Notes under the pieces: model-generated
The model's database searches: none
The model's input: the letters and a program-made list of their open reading frames with translations, nothing else
Told to the model about the DNA's origin: nothing
Shown: piece after piece, positions 25,978 to 39,217 of the stretch
Position numbering within the stretch: the stretch's first letter is position 1
Layout: each line of letters starts with the position of its first letter
NCBI RefSeq assembly: GCF_018139145.2
Contig: NC_059475.1
Span: forward strand, 8,487,937-8,551,936
Length of the DNA: 64,000 nt
Direction: 5' to 3'
Source of the DNA: Gymnogyps californianus
Taxonomy: Eukaryota > Chordata > Aves > Accipitriformes > Cathartidae
Made by a program: the position numbers and the translations under genes

Positions 25978-27128
25978 TCTGGCCTTTAAGTATGAACCCT
26001 GTACTCTAGAAATGTATCTTTGATCACCTTGTACAGGAAGTCTTTCACCAAGTGTGCTTATTATTGTCTCTCTCTCAGCTCTTGATAGCAAATATACCTA
26101 AAATCCTTCTCAAAGATCACCAGGAAAGGTCACATCAAATAAGCAGAAATAAGATTTGTCATCATGAGAGACAACATTTTACTCTGCATAAATAAATTAC
26201 AATTCTGGCTTCATAATCTGCCCTTTCAGAAAAGGGGCTTTATCTTAGCTACTGCCTCTGTTAAATGCTCTTCTGCCAGCGTACTGCAGGGCAGAAAACA
26301 GTCTTTAGGTGGGTAACACAGGAGGCTGTTTAGGATTTTACATGTCAGAACAGCTTAGATTCTAGTACCCAGTAGCTAACTAAAGCAGATCCAGAAACAC
26401 TCAATGTCAAGGACTTTCAGAAAGGTGTAGTCCTTAAGAGACAATCTGCTGATGTCTCCATCAGACTCTGTTTCTCCATAGCTGTGGGTAAACCTTCCTT
26501 CATTAGTTGGAAGGAGTTGACAGGAATGTAGATGGTACTTACAGAGACTTCTAAAATAGTGAAAGGACCATGCATTGGTGAGGTAGGCCACCAACCTTGT
26601 TTATTTAGAAGTAGCAGAAAAAGTGAAACTGAAGCAAACAGTCAGAATAGTCAGGTTATGAAAGTAACACAGCAGAAAGTTGAAAATAGAGGGAAAAGTT
26701 GTGTTGGATTACTCTCAGGCCCTTCCAGGACCAGTTCAGAGCTGGGAGAAAAGATTCTTTTGCATGTTTTTTAAGGCAGTGATGGAGGAGAGAAAGGATA
26801 TAAAAAATCATAGTATTATTGGATTTTGTGTCAGAATATACTTACATTTAGCTGGTTAAAAAATGCAGATTAGTGGGTTTTGGTATTTCCATGCTGTCTC
26901 TTACACTTGTACTTGCTTATGTGACATAGCATGATATATGCAGTCAGTGAAGAAAATGCCATTCCATTTGTCATTTTTGTAAGATCGTCTGAGATTAAGC
27001 TATGATTACATAGACTATGTAACTATTATGGATATGAATTCTATAAACTGTATTTGTTAAATACATTACATGACATTTTCCTCTTAATGTTTAAAAAATA
27101 ACAAGTGGCTTTTTTTTTTTTTCAATAG

Positions 27129-27317
27129 AAAAAACAAAAGAATATTTTGCGGATAGGAATTCAGAGTCTGGGTTCCATGTTGTGGGGGGATGACATTTGT
27201 AGCAGTGATACTCCTGAAGATATTCACAGCCTTACAAAATTTCTGTATGTTCTCCGTGGCCTCCTCAGAAAATCTTTGTCAGCCTGCATCATCACAGTGC
27301 CCGCTCACCTTATCCAG
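27129..27317 (+). CDS. ELP4: ELP4 exon 7 (internal, 63 codons)
   Basis: The longest ELP4 exon here, phase 0 at both ends. The acceptor follows an uninterrupted run of T residues ending TTCAATAG, and the donor is CAG|GTAGGA. The peptide starts [20 protein letters not shown], continues through DDICSS, then [20 protein letters not shown] and ends [10 protein letters not shown]. This is the most conserved part of ELP4. The LRIGIQ-LGS-LWGDDIC and [21 protein letters not shown] blocks are unmistakable for the PAXNEB family and form core strands and helices of the RecA-like fold that packs in the ELP4/5/6 ring. The loop TPEDIH is the expected variable spot. No stop or frameshift is seen. Confidence 0.98.
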
Positions 27318-29769
27318 GTAGGAATACTGTCTTTGCTATATTTCACAGCTGACACATCAGTTAGCAAAAAATTAAAGTTTATGGTAAGAAAATAAATGCA
27401 ATTTTGGACATTTTGAAAACTCTTTTTGTTCAAAGGGCAAAGTTAAAACATAACTTCACTGTAGTGTTTCTATACTTTTGTGGGACAGTCATGCTGCAAA
27501 ATCTACAATGACCTAAGCATAAAACCATCTTTGATACAGTTATGCCTTATGTGGGTCTTAGTCTTTTTTGAAAAATTATCACAATTTCAGAAACTGTAAA
27601 AAAGCAAAGAGAATCCTGCTAGTAATCTTTTTTAATTTTTTTTTTTTACAACATCCCTATGCACTTTTCCACTGCCTTCAGAACGCTGTTTAGAGTCTCA
27701 GTACAAGACATTTCAGTCCACTGTCTTCATCTGTCGTGCTCATTATGATCATGTGTGATGTTGTTTTTAAAGCCAGGAATTGAAAGATACAGGTTTAGTC
27801 TTTAATTCTAATATCCCCTTGTATTGGGACCAGGAGCAAACCAGTTACGGTGTCAGAGTAATTTTCCCAACAGCAAAATCAGAAGCTGCTAACAGCACCT
27901 TTCCTGAGAGTATATGGAGACTTAAATGTATCTTCTGGAAATAAACTTTTTTAGCAAAAGGAAAAATGTAGGTAGTCTTTTTTTATGTAAGTGGTAATGT
28001 AACTTACAAAAGCAAAATTATTATTCACAATGAACAGAGAACCTATAATTCTAGATATTAATTTGATTTGATTATAGTAAAAAAGTACTGGATTAAACCT
28101 CGTATTATGCAAAATATTTTCATAGTAGATGAGTTTATCATTAGATTAAATCCTATCTTAGGTAAGTACATGACTCTCACTTATGTATTGCATTTTGTAA
28201 AGGTGTTTGAACACGTGCAAATGTTGTTTATCTAGATACCTGATGCGCTTACTGCTTTGAAAATAAAGAAAGAAACTTGATTTTCTAGTTTTACCGTTGC
28301 AATCAAGTGTAAGAATATTCCTCTTGCAGTGCAAACCTCCATCTCCTTACTTAGCTATTTTTAAATATTAGATGGCTGTTTGCCTTCAAAAAGATTGACA
28401 GTAAAATTTAATGCAATTAATAGAATTTGTAAATGTAAAACTAGCATCCTTCTTTTTACACATTGAAATTACCAGTCCATAATTGGGACATACAATCGGT
28501 TTCATTGTACTCTTTTTTATATATTATGTCAATAAAAGGTATGATCATATTTTAGAGAAGAAGTGCAGAAGCGTCTCTAAGAAACAAACTGAAGGACAAA
28601 GTTTTTTGTTTGTTGCAAACTTACCTGGGAAGTTGATTTTGGTTTTGTGTTTATAAATTGCACATAAATCAATTCCCATGGAGTTAGGATTGAAATTGTA
28701 TCTCATTTTTTAAATAACTGATTTTTTAATTTTAACAGAATTGTTTTACGGTAAGTGTTAGAATATTGTGAATTTAAAAAACGAAACATTATTTCCAGAA
28801 TCTTTGCTTAGCAGCCTTAAACAAATGAGAGCATTAAATTTTTTTTGAAATTGTTAAACTTCATGTATCCTTCTTTAAGCACTGAACTATGGAGAAAACT
28901 GTCATTAGGAGGAGCAAAGCTGCTGAGGGTTCCTTATACCCCACATTACTCAGTTCCCAGAGCCCTGCTGTGTAGTTGTTCCACTCTCCAAGAAGCCTGT
29001 TAAAGAGCCCCTGAGAGCATGTGTACAGCCCTCCATGTTAATAGTTAATTGGTGAGGATGGCAAGATGAGAGGACAGCCGAACATGTGGTCTCTCAGGCT
29101 CAAGCCGTAGACAGACCTTTAGTTATAATAACAGCAGCTGCTCACATTCTCACAACCCAGCTACTCACCATTCTGTTGCTGAGGTTTCTTGCTGGATTAA
29201 AAAAGTAAAGAAAATATCTTTTCTTTCCAAGAGAATAAGAGAGAGGGATTTTTTTTTCCAAGTGCATTTCTGTATATGTATTTAATTTGATCAGAGTAAG
29301 TTCTAGCATATGCTTTCTCTGTTGAATGTTAAAGTCAGTACACTGAAGGCATAGAAAATGCACACTATTTTTCTGAAGATTTAGTAAATTCCACATTTAT
29401 TCCCTGAACTACTGTTACTGTATTTTCTATGTTATCTTTTGCCTCCCAACTGTATTAATTAGGTGGTCTAAAAGTAAATTCTTCACATGAATGATTTCCA
29501 TGAAGGTAAATATAAGTTCAAAATCGCATTTTAATCAAGGTTTTGTCTGCATAACATACACAGAAAAATAGTTTCATTTTTACCTGCTTTGTCTTGAAAA
29601 AATAGGTTTTTAGTAGCGACTCATACCGTATCTTGTCTCTGTCAGCCCCCAGTACTAGTTACTCCAGTGAAGAAGAAATAAAACTGAAACTTGGTAGTAC
29701 TGATTTTCAAGAGGGACAATGTCTTTCCAACCCAGACTAGTTGTATTTTTTTATATGTATGAATAATGC

Positions 29770-29807
29770 ATATATATATATATATGGCGTATATATATAT
29801 ATATATA
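29770..29807. repeat. (AT)n double tract able to form a hairpin
   Basis: Two alternating AT tracts of 16 and 18 bp, at 29770-29785 and 29790-29807, flank the tetranucleotide GGCG. The tracts are self-complementary, so a hairpin or cruciform with GGCG at its tip is possible. This is a likely site of length instability. Confidence 0.9.
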
Positions 29808-32800
29808 GTTTGAGATTGGTTCTTTTATATGTTTTGCCAAATACTTCACATGTACTGTGACAGGGAGTTCCACAAATTAAATCTACCTGGTTTCTTTCTT
29901 TTTCAGAAAGTTTAATTTTACCTTTACTTTTCATAAATTATATCTTTGTTCTTGGCTGATAAGACAATAAGATGAGGCTCCCTATTTTATCTTTTCTGTA
30001 TTCTGATTGTTTTGTATTTTTTCTCATGCTGCCTCCTTAATCTGTTTTTAAACAGACACTTTTCTTTTAATCATATTTTACTTTGTTACAGTAACGTAAT
30101 ACAATAATGCTATTATTGTTTGTTCACTTTTCCTGCATTCTCATGTCTGGTTTGTGTTTTTGATGACTACTGAACATTAAACAGTGATTTTGTTCTTGAT
30201 GCTTTTCCCTCTCTGGTACACATCCACCAATGTGGCTCTTTCATTATTCCAGCTATTCATTGTCTTGGATTTAATAACTTTGAATTGCATTTATCCAAAG
30301 ATGATGCTCATTCAACCAGTTTGATGGGACACTGAATGTCTTCGCAGTCTTCTGTAAGGCTATATTTTGGTAAAAGACACATTTACAAAAAATCTGGTTA
30401 TGTACAGAGTTTTTTCAGGCTAATTTAAAGAAATTGTAGTCCACTAAAGAACACAGATTATTTGTGGTTTATTGATGAAACTTCTAGTGCAAACAGTGCA
30501 TGAAGAAAAAAGAAAATTCTCTTTTCTCAACCACAAAAATAGGAATACGTTATTCTGGAAGAGGATTTCAAGAAAATGACACTAAAAACTTACCCAATTA
30601 TGAATTTTATTCGGATGATGTGTGACAAGTTTTACTTGATTGATATTTTCTACTGATTGAACATACTCTTATTTTACATTGTCTGTCAAGTAATAAATAT
30701 TGAAATACTTACGAGTATGATTAAAATAGTTGATGGAAGGTTATTTTTCAAGTCTTTCTACTGCTTCTTGAAAATGCTTTGTGCCTACGAAATCAGATGG
30801 TGCATTTGAAAAGGGAAAATTACTTCCACTTTTAAAATCTAGCATTGATCAAGGAGGGCAGACTGAAGAGGGATTTCATTTGTTGTTACACTTTCTGAAT
30901 TTAAGGAATATTATAAAAACAAGTAAGGACTCTTTTTCTGTATGTTGATAATCTGTGCATTTTAGTACCTAATTTAAAAAAAAAAACCTTTTTATGCTAC
31001 AGAATGTGACTTAAAGGACTTTAATGTCACTGTTTTATACTTGCAAAAGCCCTAAATTAGAATTTAAAATATTTTCCTATTGTATTTTTTTCTTTTTCTT
31101 TAATTACTAGAAATCATTGGTAAATCCAAAAACATCTTTCCCCCAAAATACTAAATAATGTTCTTAATTCTATTCCTGTTCTTCCCAATTTTGTATTACT
31201 TGAGTAATTTTTTTTTGAGTGGATTCTTTTTTTCACTGGGAGAAAGTGTAACACTTTTATTAAAGCCATCCTTTATTTTGAATTTGAAGCTGTATTACTG
31301 GTAAGGACTAACAACCGTATTAGTCAGCATGTACCAAGGGAAATTAATTGACTAATGAAAAGTCAGTATGAATAAGTCTTGCTACAGAACCTGTCCTCAG
31401 AGTCTGAAGTTCTGTTTAGCAAGGTATTTTCATTATTTCATCCAGTGTGTTAAAAAATTAATTTCCTACAATATTAATGTTTTGATGCTTTGAATTCACT
31501 GAAGTGCATAAGTTACTGTATGTTTCAGTGTAGAAAAATTCAGAAACAAACCTTTTCACATCCATAGCCTTTTGTGTTCACACTGAGTAATTTAGCAGCT
31601 AAACTCGAAGTCAAGCAATAGAGTGCTTTAGAATCCATTGCTAATATAGGATTATAAGATGTGAACTCCTATAGCTTGTGAATTTCTCACAGTTTGAAAT
31701 CTTTATTCCTATGACAAGAGCTAAGAGTGATTGCCTGCCTTAGAACTCTAACTTCTGAGAGTTCACAAGTGTAAAATGCTGAATAACCTTCAAAAGTATT
31801 TGATGAGGTAGCCGCTGCACACAAATTTGTATTGAGATCAAATGTCATGTAGTTTCTATATCATAGTTAAGCAAGTTTTCGAAATTCTCTGCAAAATAGA
31901 AACTATGAAGATGAAATGGTCTTTATATTTTTCTATATTGGGGTTTTTTCACTTGCTTTTTGATGTTGCATGTTGCTTTTTGTTGTATGTGAGAAATACA
32001 GTTTAACAATCATACAAAAATACTGGAAGTCATGAGTTTATGACAAGTATTCTTGGATTATCCACATAGTTTTCAGATATGAATATTCTGATTTGGATAT
32101 TCTAGACATTCATAAAAGCATCTTTAAAATTATGATTGAGTAGGAAGCTCAGAGAAGTATAGAATTCAAAATTTAAATTGTGGGACAGTAAGTAATTTTG
32201 TTTTCAGTTTATATTATTGTTGATAGTATTTGCTAATCAAGTTGTAGAAGAAATAATAATATTTTGTTGTTTCATAAAATGGTTGCCAACAGGCTGTATT
32301 CTAGCTCTACCACTTCTGATTTGGTAACAACTACCCATTTCAAAACCAATTACAATATACATCTGAAGCATGTTTTTGTGCCCGCATGTTAATTGTCTTT
32401 TAGCTGGCTCAGCTATATTATGATGAACAGTCACATTGTATGTTAAAATTTCATGCCTAAAACAGCCTTCTCATTTTAATAAATTTTACTTTTTAGAAGG
32501 ACACTATATACACATCCTTATCACCGTCTCATCAACACACCATTTTTTAATTAAAAAAATCACTTTTCCAAAATGAATATGTTAAACTTCAAAAGGTAAT
32601 GAGTATATGCAACATTGCAATTTTATTTTACATTTTATGTATATAATCTGAAAATACGCCTATGAAAACTTTAAAAATTAGGTAAGATTTAGAATTAAAT
32701 CTTTCAACTGCAATATTAGACCTAAACAGTTAAATATCCCATCACAGTATGGAGATAGTCATCTGTTCAAGCATATGGAATCTTTTGGCTACTGGACTAA

Positions 32801-34402
32801 GTAGTTAATATAATGCCCAGTGTCCAGACATGGACACAACTGTTATGGAAGCAGAAGGGAAGAGGCTCATGTATTGAGCCCATTTGGACACTGATAAGTA
32901 AAGATTAGAAGAGTGACTTTAAATAATGCAGGACAAAGTAGTTATCTGCTTTAAGCAAGTAATTCTGTTAGAAAATGGAAGGTAGTATTGTTTTTCTGAA
33001 ACAATACTATTTTTTTCGCATAAGCAGAAGTACAAGTTCTTGAAAAAAATGCCCTGTGAATCTAGCATTAAATATGGGTTTTATCTGTTGTGTGTTGTAC
33101 TTCAGAACAAAGAGCAATAATTTTGTGTAAAACTATTTTATATTTAAATTATTGCATATGTATTTCCCATCTTAAATGATTTTCAAATAACTGAATATTG
33201 AATTTCTGTGCAGTGTTTGCTTAGAAACATTTTTATGTGAACTTTTGGTGGTGTTTAAAAACCTTGAAATTTCAGAATCTCATTTTACGTCTTTTTGTTT
33301 AGACCTGCTCTATTAATTACAGTATAATCATAATAAAAAAGAATACTGCATCTTTAATGATGTTTTTGTGCCTGTGTAGTTAAGCTTTAATGCTAGGGAA
33401 AAAAAAAAGATTAAATTAGCCTTGTAACCTCTTTCTCTTCCAGACTGATGATGGAAAATAAAAGCTCTTAGCCACAGAATGTAACACTTAGAATTAATAT
33501 TTAATTAGACCAGCAAATTGTACACCGTGGCTGAAAGCTTCCAAAGAGTTGTTAGTGCCACAATTGACCTACAAGTTTAATAATAACTCACTTCTAGGAG
33601 CAAGTGCCAGTTCAGCATAGTGGAGCCACTGTAAGAAAGTCCTGTGAGATTAAAATCAGCAAACCAAATGGCAGGCGAGGATTCCTGGGATGGAGCCTTC
33701 TGGAAAGCTGGGAGCTGGAGTAGCTTTTCAGCCAGGATTCAGATGAGAACAGTGGGCAAAAAAAGCTGATCCCTCCTGTTCTGGGAGCTTCTGGTTGTAG
33801 GCCAAAATCCTAGAACAGATTTTTTCTAAATGTTCTTACTGCAGCTATTAATTTATATCACAAATCAAGTAATGAATGACTTATCTTCATCTTTTAATTA
33901 AGTTTTAATACAAACATTATCACTGAATTCTCTGGTCATGAATTTTACTCATGGAAGAATGGCACTTTTTTGGTATGACGTGTAATTTAGTATGTTTGTG
34001 TTGCAGAATGTTTCATTTTATAGTATCTTACTGCTACATAAAAGAGTTCTTGTTATAGTACGATATGAGCAATTTATTGTAGTATTATGAAATATGTAAA
34101 TTAAATACGAAATGTGTATACATTGTAAAATAGAATATTTTGAAGGTTAAATAGCTTAATCTTGCCTTTCATTTTATGAACAATTAAAGTATAAAGCCAG
34201 TAACTCTACCATTAGATATCCATCTAAGCCTTAATTCTGTGGCAAATTATTCTAGTGAAATAGGGCACCATAAGTTCAAAAATGTGCAAACACACAGCAA
34301 CAGACTGAGGAAGGAACATTCTGCATTATTTATTGGCTAGATCCTAAATAATTAAAGAAATGCCTACTCATTAGTTAAAAATTAAAGCAGGTGAGAACCT
34401 TG

Positions 34403-34416
34403 CCAGCAGAGGGAGC
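34403..34416 (+). promoter_or_regulatory. CTCF-like site
   Basis: CCAGCAGAGGGAGC matches the CTCF core CCASYAGRKGGCRS at 13 of 14 positions, with A in place of the second-block C. It lies in intron 7, roughly between the ELP4 body and the presumed PAX6 regulatory half. A boundary role is plausible but inferred. Confidence 0.45.
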
Positions 34417-35574
34417 AGTCATGTCTTTCCTTAAGTTCCCATCGTTTCCAGCCTACCCATCATTTCCACCCTACCTCTTCTTATTGCCCAGCCAGTTTCC
34501 CATCTGGACCTAGCTTTGCCAGCCTGCTCCTGGTGACAGCCTATAATTTTATACTGAATAAGGGATTAGTTTTTTAAATGATTTTATATTTCAGAATCTT
34601 GCCACTTGATTACCAACATCAGTTAGATCTTCCTTTTGATATTTGTGTACTATTAATTGAAATAATAGTGGAGGATCTTTTTGGTCACCTGTGAATAAAA
34701 TGCAACTCACTCTTTAAAGAATTAAAGTTGCAGCAATAGTTAGCCTTTCTGAATTGGTAAGCAAACTGCAATGACATTTTTTTCAGGCAAATTGGCAACA
34801 AAAGGAACTCCTAAATCTTTTTCTTATAATGAATAATTCCCAGTGGAGTCATAGGATTTTAGTTAAGCCAGTTGGTCTCAAATACATTAGTTTCAGCAGT
34901 TTTGTTATGGCTCTTTTGTTACTATGACTCTCATTCTTTCAGTTTACTTTTGCATCTGTATTTTATACTACGCTATGACCAACTTGTAGCGTTGAATATT
35001 TTATGTGTTTAATTATGTAAACAAATCTGTTCAAATGGTCATTTCATTTTTGTGATACTGAAAGACAAATAATAACATACAGTTTTCCATATATATGCTT
35101 TTGTAACAATGAGACAACTCATTAATAAGGACCAGATAGTGTTCAGGGGAGATGCTGGGCTCACTTCAGCCCAGATCTTGTACTAATTTCTTCCCAGCTC
35201 CTCACCCTTCGCTGGAGAAGAGCTCGATCAGGCTTATTTCATGTGCCCACTGCAGCAGGACTCATGCAAGAGCCCTGCACCCCAGAACCGTTCATAGTCA
35301 CATGCAGCTTGGGCTTTCAGCTACTGAATGCTAAGGAAATAGTCAGAAGAGAAAAGCACTGAACAGGGATTCAGCTCAAAAAGTGTCACCCATTAATACC
35401 CTGTACATCTGTCACCTCTTTCAGCCAGATAATAACAGGATTTTCAGCACCCAGCTTTCTGGGCTTTGACTCCCACATCATCTTCATGATACCACCAAAT
35501 ATTTTCCTGGTGCCCCAAAGCCATAGGTGCAGCCTCCTAAACCAAACCTCAAATAGAGGGGGTTGGACAGGGCT

Positions 35575-35740
35575 TCAACGAAAGGCTGAGTTCAGTTCCC
35601 AGCTCACTGTTGACTGGCTTGTGACTTTGGACAACTCACATGACATCTTTGTGCTTGTTACATGACTTGTAAATGAGGAATGCAGCACTTGCCTGTCTTT
35701 TGTAAAGCACTTGGAGATCAAGAGATGGAAGGTTTGATTT
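35575..35740 (+). mobile_element. MIR-like amniote SINE, old copy
   Basis: The stretch carries the core of MIR-type SINEs in order: TTCAGTTCCCAGCTCACTG, GGCTTGTGACTTTGGACAAC, TGTAAATGAGGAATGCAGCA and TTTGTAAAGCACTTGGAGAT. The TGTAAA-TGAGGA and GTAAAGC-CTTTGAGAT signatures match the amniote MIR group as I recall it. The 5' tRNA-like part is not recognisable, and the copy is strongly diverged. Confidence 0.75.
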
Positions 35741-38700
35741 GAACTATGTAGTCTTTGTTCTCACTTCTGTTTTTGTAGGCCTCAGCAGCAACTGTTATTG
35801 ACTTGCTTGTTTTATCTATATTGAGTCATCACTCATTTCACTGTTGGCCTGTAGGTCTTCCCTCCAATGGCACAACAGACATACTTTTTATTTTGTAGGG
35901 TGCCAAGGTTAGCTGGCATTAGATTCTTTTATAGCTCAAGTAATAGACAAGTCCAGGCCATCTATCTTCAGTGAAGATCCAAAGATTTTTTTTTTTTTTA
36001 GTGTGTGATACTCAGTTTTTATTTCCTGGCTGATTATTTTTCCTGAAAATTTATCCAGAATTTTTTAATGGGATACTGTGTCATCCGCCTTCATCTGATA
36101 CATTTGATAATAACATTGCAGAGTTCCCATAGCAGTGACAGTGTTTCAGGTGTAAGTTAAGGAAACCAGGGCTCAAATGTTTTGAGTTTTTAAGAAACAA
36201 AAATACTAATTCTAACTAGTTTCACAGTTGAAAGACTCTTGAGTTTATATAGACTATCAGGAAAAACATTATTAAAAGCAACTTTAAGAGAACAACCAAA
36301 ACCTGGAATTAATACATCATGTAACATACTGGCCAACAGATACATTGTTACTCCCTTCCCATTTTTATGAGTGTGTTGCATCTAATTACCTGCTCATGTC
36401 TTCACTGTATGTCCTTTCTGTGCTTCTGTAACTTGTATAAAATTATTCAAAGGTACTATTCATTGCTTGAAATTAGCTAATGTAATACAGTGTACATATA
36501 AACAAATCAACCAAAATTGATGCTTCTGTGATTTCAGGCATATGAATGGATATTTATACTTAAGTTCTATTATAGTCAGTAAGGTTCTTCAAAGGTAAAA
36601 GATGCCTAATCAGTCAGAATCCCTAAATGCGGATTTCTCATCACTGGAGGCATTGTAGTTTGTAGAAAATCTTTGAAGTATATTTCTAGGATATCTGTCT
36701 TCCAGCAAAGACATCACGCTTGTATTCAGTTTTCTTGTGATATTGATACAGATTTCTACATACCAAAATTTGTTAATGTACTGTTGCTTGTCTTGTATTC
36801 CAGTGGTCTGAGTGTACATTCATTTTGGAGCCAAAATTCAAAGTTCAGTTAGTAGATTTGGTGTGTGCAAGCACTGAGAACAGTGCTAATCAACTTAGAG
36901 TCAGAATAAGTATAAAATTTTATACTTTACAGTCTTTGTTAATTACTGATATAACACTTTTTGGCAGAGCGGTTATTAATCTTTTATTTTCGGGATTTGT
37001 GAATAATGAAAAAGTGCACAAACCATATCTCTCTGTAAAAGTAGTACAAGGGCCTAATACCTAACTTCTTTTACCAAAATAAAATGTATGGGTAATTCTG
37101 TGATTTTCTGAGTGGTAATTATTAGCAAATGGTGATAAATATTTAAGCCATGTTTCTTAATATTAGTAATTTATCTTTTCAATTTAAAATCCTTTGGAGA
37201 TTAAGTAGTAATGACAAGTGGTAAATATTTGTATAGTGTGAAGTCGTTACCACATCATCGTGTGATAATCTCTCAGAAAATATCAAGAATTATTTCATTT
37301 ATTGACTATCCAGCCAGTGTTTCATTGTAGTCCAATGTGGCTGCCTACGTTATAGTACTAAGCTTACTTCAGCTGTATGACAGAATGTAACAGAAACAAA
37401 AAAGGCACAACCAATTTTTGAGCTTTTTTTGAAAATTCAAGCACCAAAATTTGCTTTAAGTTCATAAGGTTCCTATTACTCTGCACGAACTTGCTTGCTT
37501 GCTGTTTATTATTAAGACCTTCTTTCAGATGAAGTGTTAGGATTACTGGACTCACCTGTTGGTAACAACACAAATTGTTGCCTACAAGTACAGTTTTACC
37601 TAGACTTGGGGGGAGTATCTGAATTCATCTTTAAATTCTGTGCTGTCATACGGAATGTATGCCACTCACCATTTAAACTGGGTTTTGTCCCAGTGCTAGC
37701 AGTTGTTTGTAAGTAGTTTTTTAGGTAATGAAACCCATTTTAGGATTCAATGTATTAACTGTTAATTAAATGTTTTAAAATAAAATCAATGATGGAATTA
37801 GATTACCAGAATGTAAAGGTACAGAAGTCAAATATAGCCCTCTACCAAAATATAGGCCTAATGTCACTTTGAAAGGAGACATAGTCTTAAAATACCTTAT
37901 TTTCAATTCAATATATAAATCAGTATTAATGTTAATGTATTGATCAGAATACAAATGCAAATATACGAAGCCCATGTGATTCAAGAGCTTAATGTATTTA
38001 TACAGGTGCTAGTTGGATCTCATTGTAGGTCTTTAACATGAGCCTTTTACTTTCGTTTTAAATTTTGAGATTGTTTATATGTACTATGTAGAAAAGTTTA
38101 AGCCATTCTAAGAAGATTTTGCATTCTTTGACTTTTACTTAATGCAGCGCAAGGACTGAGAATTTAAATATTTTTATTACATAAATTTTGTGAGGTTTTT
38201 GATTTCTTTAGAAACTGACATAAAAATGGGAGGACATATCTCTGGGTGTTAGAAAAATTTTGACAGAAAATCAGAGGAGAACTAGAAATTAGAGCAGAGT
38301 AGAAAAGACAGATTTTTTTCCTAATATGGAATCCAGATGAACCAAGATTGATTTGATTAATAGTAGTGATGATAAAATTGTGGTGCATTAAGAGCTCAAT
38401 CCAGTAGAAACACACAGTATTAATTTCAGTATGTAAGTTTGAGCATACACGCTATACATATATTTGTGTTGGTAGAATACCATGCTTTATACTCAGACAC
38501 AGAAGATGATACATTTTGAACTGCTTTAGTTGTAAATAAGTATTTTTAAACACGCACAAATAATTACTCAAAGCTATGTAGATTCTGCAAATAAATTAGT
38601 AGGACAAAGCAATCTTTTTCCATAATTACCCTTCCCAAAAGCTGGTTAAACACGTATGTATAGTTCCCATTTACATATCCAACTAGCTACATGGATTTTC

Positions 38701-39203
38701 TTGAGACATTGTTTTGAAAGTACACTTTGGTTGAGCCCAAATATTGCAAGTTTATGCTTAAAAGAAAATGTCTGTCTAAAACAGCGAGCACAAAGTAAGA
38801 TATAGAACGGATGCCCAGCCCAGCCTGCACAACAGGGTTGCTACCATGTTGTTAGAATAATTACATTTTGGCTGAACTAACTAATTTAGAAAAACTGCAG
38901 TACACCTAGCAAGACTGAAAACTTTCCAGGACTGAGTTGGGCTTTTTTTTATTTCTTAGTGTAATTTAAAACAATACCTCTTCTAGCTGCCAACAAACTC
39001 TTTCCCTGAATCTCCCCATTCCTGGCTTCCCTCCTAACCATGTCCTGGCTCACCTCCAGAGCTGCCAAGTTTATGCCAGAAGCAGGAGGTAGATTTGTAT
39101 GGGGCTGGAGGAAGATCTGGAGCTCTGTTAAATTTTCAGGCCCAGATGGGGCAACATGATTTGTGTGTTTATGTCAGTATGCCATACATCACAACTATCT
39201 GTG

Positions 39204-39217
39204 TGCTGACGTCAGCT
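39204..39217. promoter_or_regulatory. MAF recognition element (CRE type)
   Basis: TGCTGACGTCAGCT matches the CRE-type MARE (TGCTGACGTCAGCA) at 13 of 14 positions and contains a perfect CRE, TGACGTCA. Around it (39130-39310) are ATTGG, CATTAATG and an ACAATG SOX-type site. Large MAF factors act with PAX6 and SOX2 in lens, and CREB/ATF could use the same site. This is a candidate enhancer only. Confidence 0.5.

Larger units (their letters stand above)
21692..27128 (+). other. ELP4: ELP4 intron 6
   Basis: A 5.4 kb intron. It includes a GC-richer patch at 22680-22930 with an RFX-type X-box, an A18 run at 24819-24836, a 9-of-10 inverted repeat at 24976-24999 and a TA/A-rich microsatellite at 25948-25977. 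Open frames on both strands across 22680-23150 simply reflect the locally lower AT content. Confidence 0.85.

Noticed and set aside
32818..32893. CAGTGTCCA / TGGACACTG inverted 9-mers as transposon terminal repeats
   Set aside because: Too short and only 58 bp apart, with no target-site duplication seen; probably chance.
35443..35451. TTCAGCACC, left half of the NRSF/REST site
   Set aside because: The right half does not match the consensus at the normal spacing; a 9 bp half-site alone is weak.
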